Shown here: positions 1 to 8,908 of the stretch, in pieces
How the letters are laid out: each line of letters starts with the position of its first letter
Position numbering within the stretch: position 1 is the stretch's first letter
Assembly: GCA_051878575.1 (NCBI GenBank)
Contig: JBJEKJ010000024.1
Span: forward strand, 1-15,401
Direction of reading: 5' to 3'
From: CALZFJ01 sp051878575
Lineage (GTDB): Bacteria; Bacteroidota; Bacteroidia; Bacteroidales; Muribaculaceae
DNA length: 15,401 nucleotides
The notes under the pieces: generated by a model
What the model was told of the DNA's origin: nothing
The model's database searches: none
What the model saw: the letters and a program-made list of their open reading frames with translations, nothing else
Made by a program: the position numbers and the translations under genes

Positions 1-1033
1 ATTGCACCTCCTTGTCCTCGCGGCGGTCGCGGTCGACGATGCCGTGGCTGTCGAGATGATGAAATGAGCGGAGGTCATTGAAAGCGCGCGTCGACTCTAT
101 CACCTTGTTGCAGCTTCCAAGCGGCTTCACGGTGTACTCCGTGAAAATCAGCGGATAGAAGCGGCTGTCGAGGCTGTGGGTGTCGTCGCCCTCGACAAAA
201 AGCACCGGCTTGCGGCTGCCGAGAAGGTCGAGCATCAGCTGGTCGGAGAACTCGGTCGACATCTTTTCCACCACCTCATAGTCCCACGACTCCGACACGG
301 CGTCGAAATTGCGCACCCACACGCAGATATTGTCGATTCTCGACGACGCGAAGCCCACATCGTGAGTATTATAGATGAAGGTGCAGTCGGGACGCATCGA
401 CTCTATCACGTTCCACAGTGCCTGCATTATCGAGTGATGAAGAAAGGTCTCGGGATCGTCGACGAAAATCACGGCATTGCGCCGGGCATAGAGCACCGAG
501 CCTATGTAGTAGAGCACAGCCTTCTCGCCGTCGGAGAGCCGAAGGGCGGCAAAGGGCTCGTCGGCCGACTCGTTGGAGAAAAGCAGCTTTCCGGTAGCCC
601 TCAGTAGGTGATTCTTGGGGAATACCTCTTCCCAGCGACGGGCCACCATGTCGAGCTTCGTACGGGGCACCTTAGCATCCTCGCCGGCAAGCAAATCGGC
701 CTTATACTTCAGCATATCCACAAACTCGTCGTTAAGGAGCAGGAAAATCAGGCGCTCGAACTCGGTTGGCGCGTCGCCCTTCATGAAGTGCGTGGAATTA
801 GACTTCTCCACGAAAAGCTCATCAATCGACCCCGCCATAGTGCTGCGCTCGGCTCTCGGAAACAATGCCCTGAGCGCCGACACGCAAAATGTGCTGTCGC
901 CGCAGCTCTGCATCAGCCTCCGGCTGAAGCGCGTCTTTCCGGCGCCATTGGCGCCGATAACCGTCAATTGGTGCACATCCCGAAGCGTAACAGGCTCACC
1001 ACCATTGATTCTTTTAGGCAACTGTATATTCAT
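1..1033 (-). CDS. AAA/ABC-type ATPase fused to a DUF4435 (TOPRIM-like) domain, C-terminus cut by window edge
   Basis: An open frame of 344 codons runs from ATG at 1033 off the left edge, so the C-terminus is missing. It shows an ABC/SMC-like ATPase: Walker A GANGAGKT (residues 27-34), signature LSDGEK (166-171), Walker B AVIFVDDPE (187-195) and an H-loop-like YNTHD (H224). From about residue 275 the sequence changes to a DUF4435/TOPRIM-like start: VLFVEGDD (acidic E281, D283, D284), then KPLGSCNKV, then GIVDRDRR (D333, D335). AAA ATPases with DUF4435 are known as predicted nucleic-acid-acting proteins. The PARIS anti-phage system pairs such an ATPase (AriA) with a DUF4435 TOPRIM protein (AriB), and fused forms exist. 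The same domain pair also occurs in unstudied Bacteroidales proteins, so a defence role is inference. The gene stands alone with its own promoter-like element and lies downstream of the sus operon terminator. The ATPase call is firm; DUF4435 is likely. Confidence 0.85.
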   Translation of the reverse strand, partial: MNIQLPKRINGGEPVTLRDVHQLTVIGANGAGKTRFSRRLMQSCGDSTFCVSALRALFPRAERSTMAGSIDELFVEKSNSTHFMKGDAPTEFERLIFLLLNDEFVDMLKYKADLLAGEDAKVPRTKLDMVARRWEEVFPKNHLLRATGKLLFSNESADEPFAALRLSDGEKAVLYYIGSVLYARRNAVIFVDDPETFLHHSIMQALWNVIESMRPDCTFIYNTHDVGFASSRIDNICVWVRNFDAVSESWDYEVVEKMSTEFSDQLMLDLLGSRKPVLFVEGDDTHSLDSRFYPLIFTEYTVKPLGSCNKVIESTRAFNDLRSFHHLDSHGIVDRDRREDKEVQ

Positions 1034-1050
1034 AGCGTTAAATCTTTTCC

Positions 1051-1058
1051 CAAATTTA
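1051..1058 (-). promoter_or_regulatory. Candidate -7 promoter element for the ATPase-DUF4435 gene
   Basis: Read on the minus strand this is TAAATTTG, an exact match to the Bacteroidetes -7 consensus TAnnTTTG. It lies 17 nt upstream of the ATG at 1033, implying a very short leader. A TTTG at 1074-1071 is only 12 nt upstream, closer than the usual -33 spacing, so only the -7 half is supported. Confidence 0.45.
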
Positions 1059-1155
1059 CGAAAATTTCAGCAAAATGCCACACCTCAGCCGATTTTCTTT
1101 CAAGAATCCTGAGCCAGCAGGCAGGCAGAAGGCACGGCGGACGGATGTGAGGGTG

Positions 1156-1194
1156 AAAAAAATGAGAGCGCCGATATCGGGCGCCCTCATTTTT
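1156..1194 (-). terminator. Rho-independent terminator of the susCDEF operon
   Basis: The arms ATGAG-(mismatch)-GCGCC (1162-1172) and GGCGC-(mismatch)-CTCAT (1180-1190) form a stem of about ten pairs with one mismatch around a GATATCG loop. On the minus strand the stem is followed by seven Ts (1162-1156). It starts 24 nt past the susF-like stop codon, in the right orientation to end that operon. The flanking A and T runs (1156-1161 and 1191-1194) can extend the stem. Confidence 0.85.
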
Positions 1195-1217
1195 CATATT
1201 GATATTGTGTGTGAGTA

Positions 1218-2765
1218 TTACTCAAGTGCGACGAGTGTCACTTCGCCTGTCATGAGGTTTACTGTCACAAAATACATTCCTGGGTCGACTACATAACAGC
1301 CTCCGCTGCCGAACACCAACTTCGATGTAGCTGCTCCTTCGGCAAACACGAGGTCCTCATTTGCACCGCTCACCGAACCCATCTGAGAATCCCACGACAA
1401 TGCCGTGTTGAAGCGGAAATAGCTCTTGCCGTCGCTCGAGTCTTTCATCATCACCTCACCGCTATAGATGTAGCTGTCGCCATTAGTCGACTCATTCATC
1501 AATGCGCATGAAGCATCAGTAGGTTCCCAGCCATTGCAGTTGCCCACAACATAGATTTTTGCCGGGTCAACCTTGTTCAGGTAGACTGAATTGGCGTTCA
1601 AATCCACCTTGAAGTAATATGTTCCTGCTTCGGGAATTACGAAGCAACCTTTGCCGTCGACAACCACAGGAGCGTTGAATACGCCATTAGTAAACTCTGC
1701 GTTCACGTTCACGCTACCATCGGCATCAGAGCCAATTGAGCCTACTTTATCGTTACCAAGCGCCGAATAGAAGCGCATGTAGCAGTTGCCCGGCATTTGA
1801 TAGATTCCGGTGTACACATTGTCGTACTCGGGCGATACAAGTGGATAATCTCCATTATCAAACTTCCAACCGTTGTTATTGCCGATAATGTAGATATATG
1901 GGTCGCCAAGAGCCTCTACCTTGTATTCATTGTCCATCATATTGATTGTGATGCGATACCAGCCTGCCACAGGAATCTTGGCAGCTCCAACGTTTTTATC
2001 ATTTTCCTTTTTATATTCCTCATTATTAATGAGCTTACCCTTGGTACTCACGTCTCCATCGACTGCGACACCCCAGACACCATCCCAATTTCCTAATGAT
2101 GACTTCGGAACGACCTTCCAACAGCAGTTGTCGCCAACCTGAACGGTTATGGTGAAATATGGGTCATCGTAAACGTCTTTGTCGCTGTGGTTTAACTTGG
2201 TAGGAGCATTAATATTCCAGCCGTTCATATCGCCGACTAGATAATATTCCTCCTCCACGGTGAACGATTCGGGAATCGGGGTCACGTTGATTGCTCCTGT
2301 CGTGGCAAAGAAGGTGTTGGTGTCGCCAAAACGAACAGCAGCACCGTCGGCGTAGTTCAAGAAAGCAGCAAAGCGGAAGTACACGTTGTTGGCCTTCGGA
2401 GTCTTTCCGAACAAGTCGCGATAGTTGATGTTGATAGCGCTTGTGGGCACTTTGCCATTGGTAACGACCATAGGACGCGCATCGCTGAAGTCGGCGTTCT
2501 TCGACATATACATCATATAGCCCACCTCCTGACCGGCACGAAGCTCGGGAGTAGCGGTCGTAGTGATAACTTCGATAGAGTCGGCCGCAGTAAGGTCGAT
2601 TTCAGTGCCCTTGAGAGCTTGACCGTAGTCAACGGTAAGACCTTCGAGGCTCATTGTTGGCTCTTGCGGATTGCTTTGGGGCGTAGGTTCCACCCAATCT
2701 TCCTCACACGAAGTGAATCCAAGAGCAAGAGCGGCGAATAAAAATATGCTTAATTTCTTTAACAT
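1218..2765 (-). CDS. susF: SusF-like outer-membrane glycan-binding lipoprotein, three tandem binding modules
   Basis: A 515-residue surface lipoprotein predicted to hold glycan near the SusCD importer. The signal peptide ends in lipobox GFTSC with Cys20, followed by acidic EED, as in surface-exported Bacteroidetes lipoproteins. An N-terminal Ig-like SusE/SusF region (about 35-160) is followed by three related modules. Each opens with a hydrophobic strand and an NGW motif: YYLVGDMNGW (174-183), IYIIGNNNGW (291-300) and IYVVGNCNGW (404-413). Each then carries scattered aromatics and a final strand (YRITINMMDNEYKV, YYFKVDLNANSVYL, YFVTVNLMTGEVTL). One Ig-like domain plus three carbohydrate-binding modules is the build of Bacteroides thetaiotaomicron SusF, which has similar length. 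It is the last gene of the operon, 24 nt after the susE-like gene and just before a terminator. An alpha-glucan ligand is inferred from architecture alone. Confidence 0.85.
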   Translation of the reverse strand: MLKKLSIFLFAALALGFTSCEEDWVEPTPQSNPQEPTMSLEGLTVDYGQALKGTEIDLTAADSIEVITTTATPELRAGQEVGYMMYMSKNADFSDARPMVVTNGKVPTSAININYRDLFGKTPKANNVYFRFAAFLNYADGAAVRFGDTNTFFATTGAINVTPIPESFTVEEEYYLVGDMNGWNINAPTKLNHSDKDVYDDPYFTITVQVGDNCCWKVVPKSSLGNWDGVWGVAVDGDVSTKGKLINNEEYKKENDKNVGAAKIPVAGWYRITINMMDNEYKVEALGDPYIYIIGNNNGWKFDNGDYPLVSPEYDNVYTGIYQMPGNCYMRFYSALGNDKVGSIGSDADGSVNVNAEFTNGVFNAPVVVDGKGCFVIPEAGTYYFKVDLNANSVYLNKVDPAKIYVVGNCNGWEPTDASCALMNESTNGDSYIYSGEVMMKDSSDGKSYFRFNTALSWDSQMGSVSGANEDLVFAEGAATSKLVFGSGGCYVVDPGMYFVTVNLMTGEVTLVALE

Positions 2766-2789
2766 TGTTCTTGAAATTTAAATTAGTTA

Positions 2790-3968
2790 TTACTCAACTT
2801 TACCCTTACCGGTCACGAAGTTCAGATAAACCTTACCCGCAGGGTTGCCAACGCGGTCTTGGTCGGAACCATCGGCACGATAAGCGATTTTGCCGTCGAA
2901 GAATATGAACTCTGTTCTCCACCAGTCGACAACACCTACCGACCAAGTATCGGGACAGATGGCGAGGCGCAAGTTTCCGTCATCGTTGCCTTGCGTAGCC
3001 AATACCGTAGGCGATACAAACGGCCACTCGGCATCGGGGTCGTCGATAACATCAAACTTCCATTCGTCGGACTTATCCCACAATCCGCCATTAGCCATAC
3101 CATAGACGTAGACATTAGGGGGCAGAATATCGATAGTGTAGTGATAGCTGCGGCCAACGATTTCAGTGGCCACGCCGAAGATATACCAGCCACTCTTCGA
3201 GACAACGAAGTTACCGTCGCCGTCGGCCGACACCTCACCTGCCACATTGTTGGCAATAGTAACGATGCTTTCGTCGTAGCCGAACTGTGTTCCACCCCAA
3301 TCGGGAGTATAGTTGAACTTGAAGCCCTCACCGGCCTTCACATAGCGTATTACCCAGAACAACTCGGGATGTCCGTTCACGGCAATCATCTTAGGAGCTT
3401 TGCTCCAATCCCATTCACAGAATTGACCAATCATATACATTGCATCAGGCAATTGCATGTCGGGCAGTGCGTAATATGGCATCACGCGGTTAAGAGTGAT
3501 GACGTTGGAATAAATCTCGCTCTTGAGCTCCGAGCCTTTCTCCACCGAAGGAATCTGAGCCTTCACGCGAACATAGAGCTTGATAGGCTCAGTGGGCATA
3601 TCCTCCTCAGAGGCCACTTCGAGAGCCTGGCAGATGAGCACGTCGAGCTCATTGGCATCGACCTCAATCACACTGTTAGTAGAAGGCTCCGATACTGATT
3701 GCACCTTGTCGCTCGTCCAATCGCCGTCGGTAGAAATCTGCACGGTGTAATCCACGGCTGCGGCGAAGCCATAGTTGGGCTGCGAGCATGTGAACACCAC
3801 TGTGGCGGTATTTCTCAAGTCATATACGGCATCGGCATAAGCCGGCGTGTTGAGGACAAACTCTGTCGGCTCCTGATATACAGGATTCTCATCCATCGGG
3901 CTATTGCACGACACTGCGCCAAGCATCAAGCCCATAATACCGAATAAAATATAATTAAATTTCTTCAT
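2790..3968 (-). CDS. susE: SusE-like outer-membrane glycan-binding lipoprotein, two binding modules
   Basis: A 392-residue lipoprotein of the SusE family. Signal peptide with lipobox GAVSC, Cys21. The N-terminal SusE-type Ig-like domain (about 35-160) includes a stretch typical of the family: LNTPAYADAVYDLRNTATV, then AAVDYTVQISTDGDW. Two C-terminal carbohydrate-binding-like modules follow: MYMIGQFCEWDW (178-188) to YHYTIDI, and VYVYGMANGGLW (286-297) to the end. Tryptophans are frequent (W186, W188, W205, W224, W297, W303), consistent with stacking on sugar rings. One Ig-like domain plus two modules matches SusE, complementing the three-module SusF-like protein next to it. It lies 30 nt after the susD stop and 24 nt before the next gene, so it is co-transcribed. 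The ligand is not shown by the sequence. Confidence 0.82.
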   Translation of the reverse strand: MKKFNYILFGIMGLMLGAVSCNSPMDENPVYQEPTEFVLNTPAYADAVYDLRNTATVVFTCSQPNYGFAAAVDYTVQISTDGDWTSDKVQSVSEPSTNSVIEVDANELDVLICQALEVASEEDMPTEPIKLYVRVKAQIPSVEKGSELKSEIYSNVITLNRVMPYYALPDMQLPDAMYMIGQFCEWDWSKAPKMIAVNGHPELFWVIRYVKAGEGFKFNYTPDWGGTQFGYDESIVTIANNVAGEVSADGDGNFVVSKSGWYIFGVATEIVGRSYHYTIDILPPNVYVYGMANGGLWDKSDEWKFDVIDDPDAEWPFVSPTVLATQGNDDGNLRLAICPDTWSVGVVDWWRTEFIFFDGKIAYRADGSDQDRVGNPAGKVYLNFVTGKGKVE

Positions 3969-3999
3969 CTTTTTCAGTAATTAAAAGTTTTTACTTTTA

Positions 4000-5613
4000 T
4001 CAATAACCTGTGTTCTGCTTGAAGTCAGGCTGTGCTGCAATCACGTTGGTAGGAATCGGGAAGAGCTGCATGTAGTCGGGCAGGTCGCCACCTTCGAGAG
4101 TGTAGCCTTTCCACGACCAGTCGTAGCCCTTGGTGAACTTGCCAAAGCGCACAAGGTCGGTGCGGCGCACGTTCTCCCAGTAAAGCTCACGGCAACGCTC
4201 GTCGATAATGTTGTCCTCGGTGAGGTCGGCAGCAGTCCACGACGATACTCCGGCACGATTACGCACATAGTTGGCATATCTCACACCCTTCTCCTTGTCG
4301 GCCGCACCGCGCATAGCGCACTCGGCATACATCAGATACACGTCGGCGAGGCGGATAAGCGGGAGGTCGGTGTTCGGGAACTTGGTGATCTCGCCCACTT
4401 TCATTGAGCCTGTAGCCTCGTCGCGAAGAAGGTTGGTGAACTTAACCACTCCAAATCCATCGGTGAATTTCGAGAAGGTAGTGTTCTCCTTCGAGAATCC
4501 GTCGGCTTCATTCTTCCACATCGACCAGCGCTCGTCTTGCGGCTCGCGGGCGAACTTGTCGGAGAATTGCGGTGTGGCGTGCATACATCCCCACTGCTGA
4601 TTCAAGCCGTAGTCCTCACAATTCATATAAGCTCCATCCTTGTCGACGGTGAGGTTGCTCACACCGGCACAGCAGAGGAAAGTGGTGCCACCGTAGGGCT
4701 GAGTCTGGATAGCGTCGTAGGCGATACCCCAGAGGATTTCGTTCACGTCGCTTCCACCGGGCATAAACACGTCGTTGTCGCCGCAGAATACCCACAGATA
4801 GTTAGGCACAAGGCCCGAGCCCTGGAATCCGCTGCCAAGATGGCGGGTGATGATGTTCTCGCAGTGCTCGGCACACTTGTCGTAGGCTGGCGTGCCGGTG
4901 AACACCTCGGCATTCAGGTAAAGGCGGGCAAGAAGTGCCTCGGCACCATCCTTGCCCACACGGCCATATTTAGGAGCTGCGTCGCTCATATTTGCCACGA
5001 TGTCCTCGAGCTCACCGGCGAGCCATTTGTAGAGATCGGCGCGCTCCATCTGCACGGGCGAGGTACCCGGAGCGTCGTTCTCGGTGATGAATCCGCCACG
5101 GCCGAAGAGGTCGATAATGTTGTAGTAGCTCATGGCGCGGAGCGTGCGTGCCTCATAGGCCATCTCCTTGAACTGGTCGTCGCCGGCCACAAGGCGCAGG
5201 AAGTCGTTGCAAATTGCAATGTGAACGTACATGCGGCTGTAAGTACCGAAAATATTGGCGTTACCCTTGCTCCAAGTGTCGGTCACAAGGTCGAAAACGC
5301 CCTCGTCGGCCCAAATCCACTTCGACTCGTCGGTAGTGAACTCGTTGAGCATGAAAATACCGCGGGTGTACTGGCTTGTACCACCGTCGAGGCCCGATAT
5401 GTCTGATCCTCCGTCGGGACCATACTGCCCCGACACTGCCATTCCCGAGTAGCACTTTGCCAACACTGCCTCATATTGATCGGGCGTAAGGTTACCGGCG
5501 GTAATCGTATTCGGGTCGTTAGGCATCAGGTCCAAATCGCCTACGCAGGAAGTGGCACCAAGTGCCATTGCTGCGCATAATACCGAAAATATTTTTGTTT
5601 TATATGATTTCAT
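4000..5613 (-). CDS. susD: SusD/RagB-family outer-membrane glycan-binding lipoprotein
   Basis: A TPR-type solute-binding lipoprotein that caps the SusC channel and delivers glycan to it. I chose the ATG at 5613, giving 537 residues. The frame is open to ATG 5649, but that start lies 3 nt from the susC stop and would put 12 extra residues before the signal peptide. From 5613 the signal MKSYKTKIFSVLCAAMALGA leads into lipobox GATSC, Cys23. Family landmarks follow: NDPNTIT after the lipid anchor, the conserved helix EARTLRAMSYYNIIDLFG (154-171), and LPLIRLADVYLMYAECAM in the RagB/SusD domain. Near the end come IIDERCRELYWENVRRTDL and the closing LFPIPTNVIAAQPDFKQNTGY region. Length agrees with B. 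thetaiotaomicron SusD. It lies 39 nt downstream of susC. The substrate cannot be read from the sequence. Confidence 0.96.
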   Translation of the reverse strand: MKSYKTKIFSVLCAAMALGATSCVGDLDLMPNDPNTITAGNLTPDQYEAVLAKCYSGMAVSGQYGPDGGSDISGLDGGTSQYTRGIFMLNEFTTDESKWIWADEGVFDLVTDTWSKGNANIFGTYSRMYVHIAICNDFLRLVAGDDQFKEMAYEARTLRAMSYYNIIDLFGRGGFITENDAPGTSPVQMERADLYKWLAGELEDIVANMSDAAPKYGRVGKDGAEALLARLYLNAEVFTGTPAYDKCAEHCENIITRHLGSGFQGSGLVPNYLWVFCGDNDVFMPGGSDVNEILWGIAYDAIQTQPYGGTTFLCCAGVSNLTVDKDGAYMNCEDYGLNQQWGCMHATPQFSDKFAREPQDERWSMWKNEADGFSKENTTFSKFTDGFGVVKFTNLLRDEATGSMKVGEITKFPNTDLPLIRLADVYLMYAECAMRGAADKEKGVRYANYVRNRAGVSSWTAADLTEDNIIDERCRELYWENVRRTDLVRFGKFTKGYDWSWKGYTLEGGDLPDYMQLFPIPTNVIAAQPDFKQNTGY

Positions 5614-5652
5614 CGTCTGTAAATTCATTTTATATGTAAAACACCTCAACTT

Positions 5653-8600
5653 TTAGAAAGTAGCTACTACACCAAGAGTTCCGGTGATTGAGCGAGGATA
5701 AACGTCGCGGTCGATACCGTCGAAGTTCTCGGGATCAAGACCTTTGTACTTGGTGATGACAAACGGATTCTGAACTGCGCCATACACGCGTAGACGGAGC
5801 TGATTCTTCAGCAAGCCCGGCCATGTGTAGCCCAGTGTGATGTTGTCGCAGCGGAGGAAGCTGGCGTTGCGCAACCAGTAGTCGCTCATTTGGATACCTA
5901 CCGTGGGGTTGACAGTTCCCTTGAAGTAGTGACCGCCTGCGTCGATAAGGTTGTTCACCTTGGCGTTCTTCCAAGTGTTGTCGATATTGGAGTTTCCGGC
6001 GATAGCGTCGGCATACACATAGTTGCCTATGTTGGCGCGGAGCGAGAAGCCGAAATCCCAGTTCTTCCAATTGAAGTTGGAGCCTATGGTCATTGTCACC
6101 TTCGGGTCCTTGCTGTAGCGGATGCGGCGGTCGTCGTCGTTGATCTTGCCGTCGCCGTTCTGGTCGACGTAGACACCCTCAAGCGGCTCGCCATTGGCAT
6201 CGTAGACCTGCTCGAGCAGGAAGAAGGAGTTGGCGGGATAGCCCACTGCATGAACCTGGCAAGTACCACCCGTACCGGCCGAGATGCCACCTGTGGTGAC
6301 GTAGGAGCCGTCGCTGTTGAGCTTGGTGATCTTGTTCTTGTTGTAGGCCACGTTGTAGTTGAGGGTCCATGTGAAGTCTTTCGTAACCACCGGACGTGCT
6401 GTGATAGCGAACTCAACGCCCTGATTCTCGAGAGTACCGATATTCTGGTTCATCATGTTTGAAGTGGTGGAGCCGATGGGCACTGTCACGTAGCTAAGGA
6501 GGTCCTTGGTCTTGCGGAAGTAGTAGTCGACGCTGGCAGTGATGCGGTTGTTGAGGAATGCGAAGTCAAATCCGGCGTTCCACGTAGTAGTCTCCTCCCA
6601 CTTGATATTCGGGTCGTAAGCACCCGGATAGAGTGTGGTGATGAAATTGGTTGTCGATCCCCAAGGATAGTGTGAGCCTTGAACCGACTGGATGTAAGTG
6701 GCGAGATAAGGATAGTAGTCGTCGTTAAGATCCTGCTGACCGGTGACACCCCAGCCCAAGCGGAGTTTCCACTCGTTCATCACGTCTTTCACGCCCTTCA
6801 TCCACGGCTCGTCGGTAATCTTCCATCCGAGAGCCACCGATGGGAACACGCCCCAGCGGTTGTCCTTGTGGAAGCGCGATGATGCATCGCCGCGGACCGT
6901 TGCAGTGAGCAAGTAGCGGCCGAAGAAAGTGTAGTTCAAGCGGCCGAAGAATGAGAGCAGCTGCAAGTGCGATGCCCATTTTGTGGTTTCGGGATTGGTC
7001 CATGTAGTGCCGATGCGCTGCGTGCCCTCGGCGAGGGTGTAGGTTCCGTCGGCATTGAGAACGGGAGAGCTGAAGCCGTTGGTGGTGAATTCAGTACCAT
7101 TGTTCCATCCGTCGCGATAGAAGCGCTGCCAAGAGTAACCTGCCGTCACGTCGAAGTTCGACATGATTTTCTCCACGTCTTTCTTATAGTTGATATAGAA
7201 GTCGAGCAGAGTGTTGCTCTTGAATTGCTCGATGTGCTGATAAGCGCCTGCACCGTCGTTGTGGTAGCTGTCCCATGCTGTAGGAGAGTTGGCGGTGAGA
7301 TAGATGTTCTCCTTCGACTTGCTCACGTCGTAACCGAGGTTAAGATTGAGGTGAAGGTCGGGGAGCCATTTCAGCGCATAGTCGATTTGCAAGTTACCAT
7401 TGCTGCGAAGCACTGTAGCCTTGTCGTCGCGGTCGCTTGCCACGGCTATGGGGTTGTTCACACCGTTGGTGTTGAATGCGGCGCCGTTCATCTGCGAGTA
7501 GTATCCGTTCCACAGCTTGTAGCCCGGGAGCGAGTTGGCGCTCATCTGTGCGTTGTTGTAGAGAGGAGCGCTCGGGTCCATAGTCACTGCGCCACCCACT
7601 GCGCCTGAGTTGCTGAACTGGTTCTTCACCCAGTAGCCCTTGGCGTTGGCGCTTACTTTCAGGCGGCCCTCAAGGAACTCGGGAGTGAGGTTGAAGCCCA
7701 CTGTGGCACGGTCCATCTTGGAGTTGATGAGGATACCGTTGTTGTTGGTGTAGGTCACGGCCACACGATAGGGCAATATTCCGGCAGTACCGCCCACGCT
7801 GAGGCTATAGTCCTGCGAGATTGTGGTGCGGAGCACCTCATCCTGCCAGTTGGTGTTCTGCTTGCCATACTGTGCGATGTTATTGTTGATGTAGTTCACC
7901 GGGTCGCTGCCCTCACCGAAGTTTTGGGTGAGCAGGCCGAGAAGGGCGTCGGTAGAGAGCGACTTGTAGGTCTTGCGAGCCGACTCAACTTTCCAGTTGG
8001 CCGAGAAGTTGACCTGAGGCTTGCCGGCTTTACCCTTCTTGGTGGTGATGATAATCACACCATTGGATGCGCGCGAACCGTAGATAGCGGTAGCCGACGC
8101 GTCCTTGAGGATAGTCATGTTCTCCACATTGTCGGGAGCAATCATTGAGAGTGCGTTGCCCATACCCTGAACGCCTGAGTTGTCCAAAGGCACTCCGTCG
8201 ATCACGATAAGAGGGTCGTTTTTAGCGTTGAGCGACGATCCGCCACGCACGCGGATTGTACCGCCGCCCTCGGGACCGCCCGAAGTGGTCACTACCACAC
8301 CCGGAGCCTGACCCACGAGGAGGTCTTGTGCCGAGGTAGCCAGTCCGGCTTGAATCTCGCTCGGCTTCACGGTGTTCACCGAACCGGTGGCGTCGTTTTT
8401 CTTCACTGTACCGTAACCGATAGCCACAACCTCATCGAGCACGAGGGAATTCTCCTTCATGACTACCTTGAGGGTTGTTCTGCCGTTGACGGGTACATTT
8501 TGGGTCTCATAACCAACGTATGAAACCACGAGAGTGGATTTGGAATCGACTACGAGCTGGAATTTTCCGTCGAAGTCAGTGGCGGCACCTGCTGTCGTAC

Positions 8601-8760
8601 CTTGCGGTATAACACTCGCCCCGATAAGAGGCTCACCGGTTCCATCGACAACCGTACCCTGTACGGTAATCTTCTGCGCTAAAGCAGGAAAGGCAAGGCA
8701 CAATGCGAATAGCATCACAATCCAGGCTTTCCGATTCATCTGAAAACAAATGTTCTTCAT
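5653..8760 (-). CDS. susC: SusC/RagA-family TonB-dependent outer-membrane glycan transporter
   Basis: A 1035-residue TonB-linked barrel that imports glycan bound by SusD. Signal peptide ending ALA|Q (cleavage near 28/29). A carboxypeptidase-D-like N-terminal extension (about 31-102) contains VQGTVVDGTGEPLIGASV and VSYVGYET. The SusC TonB-box region LDEVVAIGYGTVKK is at 108-121. The plug carries IRVRGGSSLNAKNDPLIVIDGV (169-190), LKDASATAIYGSRASNGV (218-235) and IIITTKKGK. The barrel ends with NPFVITKYKGLDPE and a terminal Phe, the usual outer-membrane insertion signal. The extension carries no anti-sigma-interacting STN domain, so regulation through an ECF/anti-sigma pair is not indicated. ATG 8739 (MNRKAWIVML) is an equally plausible start 7 codons inside. 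It is the first gene of the operon and is preceded by a long non-coding leader. Confidence 0.97.
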   Translation of the reverse strand: MKNICFQMNRKAWIVMLFALCLAFPALAQKITVQGTVVDGTGEPLIGASVIPQGTTAGAATDFDGKFQLVVDSKSTLVVSYVGYETQNVPVNGRTTLKVVMKENSLVLDEVVAIGYGTVKKNDATGSVNTVKPSEIQAGLATSAQDLLVGQAPGVVVTTSGGPEGGGTIRVRGGSSLNAKNDPLIVIDGVPLDNSGVQGMGNALSMIAPDNVENMTILKDASATAIYGSRASNGVIIITTKKGKAGKPQVNFSANWKVESARKTYKSLSTDALLGLLTQNFGEGSDPVNYINNNIAQYGKQNTNWQDEVLRTTISQDYSLSVGGTAGILPYRVAVTYTNNNGILINSKMDRATVGFNLTPEFLEGRLKVSANAKGYWVKNQFSNSGAVGGAVTMDPSAPLYNNAQMSANSLPGYKLWNGYYSQMNGAAFNTNGVNNPIAVASDRDDKATVLRSNGNLQIDYALKWLPDLHLNLNLGYDVSKSKENIYLTANSPTAWDSYHNDGAGAYQHIEQFKSNTLLDFYINYKKDVEKIMSNFDVTAGYSWQRFYRDGWNNGTEFTTNGFSSPVLNADGTYTLAEGTQRIGTTWTNPETTKWASHLQLLSFFGRLNYTFFGRYLLTATVRGDASSRFHKDNRWGVFPSVALGWKITDEPWMKGVKDVMNEWKLRLGWGVTGQQDLNDDYYPYLATYIQSVQGSHYPWGSTTNFITTLYPGAYDPNIKWEETTTWNAGFDFAFLNNRITASVDYYFRKTKDLLSYVTVPIGSTTSNMMNQNIGTLENQGVEFAITARPVVTKDFTWTLNYNVAYNKNKITKLNSDGSYVTTGGISAGTGGTCQVHAVGYPANSFFLLEQVYDANGEPLEGVYVDQNGDGKINDDDRRIRYSKDPKVTMTIGSNFNWKNWDFGFSLRANIGNYVYADAIAGNSNIDNTWKNAKVNNLIDAGGHYFKGTVNPTVGIQMSDYWLRNASFLRCDNITLGYTWPGLLKNQLRLRVYGAVQNPFVITKYKGLDPENFDGIDRDVYPRSITGTLGVVATF

Positions 8761-8908
8761 GCAAGAATGTTTTTAGTTTTACATTTGGGTTTACATTATT
8801 TTTTTTATTTATCTCACACACATAAATAACGCTTATCGGGACATGACGAACGGCACGGACGCCATTCTCCCCACACGACGGATAGCAGGACTGAGGTATT
8901 AGCCTCCA

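Noticed and set aside
205..1150. Plus-strand open frames over 176-1150.
   Set aside because: They lie opposite the ATPase-DUF4435 gene, whose minus-strand frame carries Walker A, signature, Walker B and TOPRIM motifs in order.
2859..3698. A 279-codon open frame on the plus strand opposite the susE-like gene.
   Set aside because: Antisense shadow of a lipoprotein gene with clear signal peptide and modules; the antisense product has no recognisable family.
4537..5406. A 289-codon open frame on the plus strand opposite susD.
   Set aside because: It lies wholly antisense to a well-supported susD, has no recognisable domain, and is explained by codon bias of the real gene.
8633..8821. A 62-codon minus-strand frame overlapping the susC start, with the frame open further upstream through the leader block.
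   Set aside because: The only start is GTG, it overlaps susC in another frame, and the upstream extension begins right after a stop without ATG. Better read as non-coding leader, although conservation of this frame would be worth a look.
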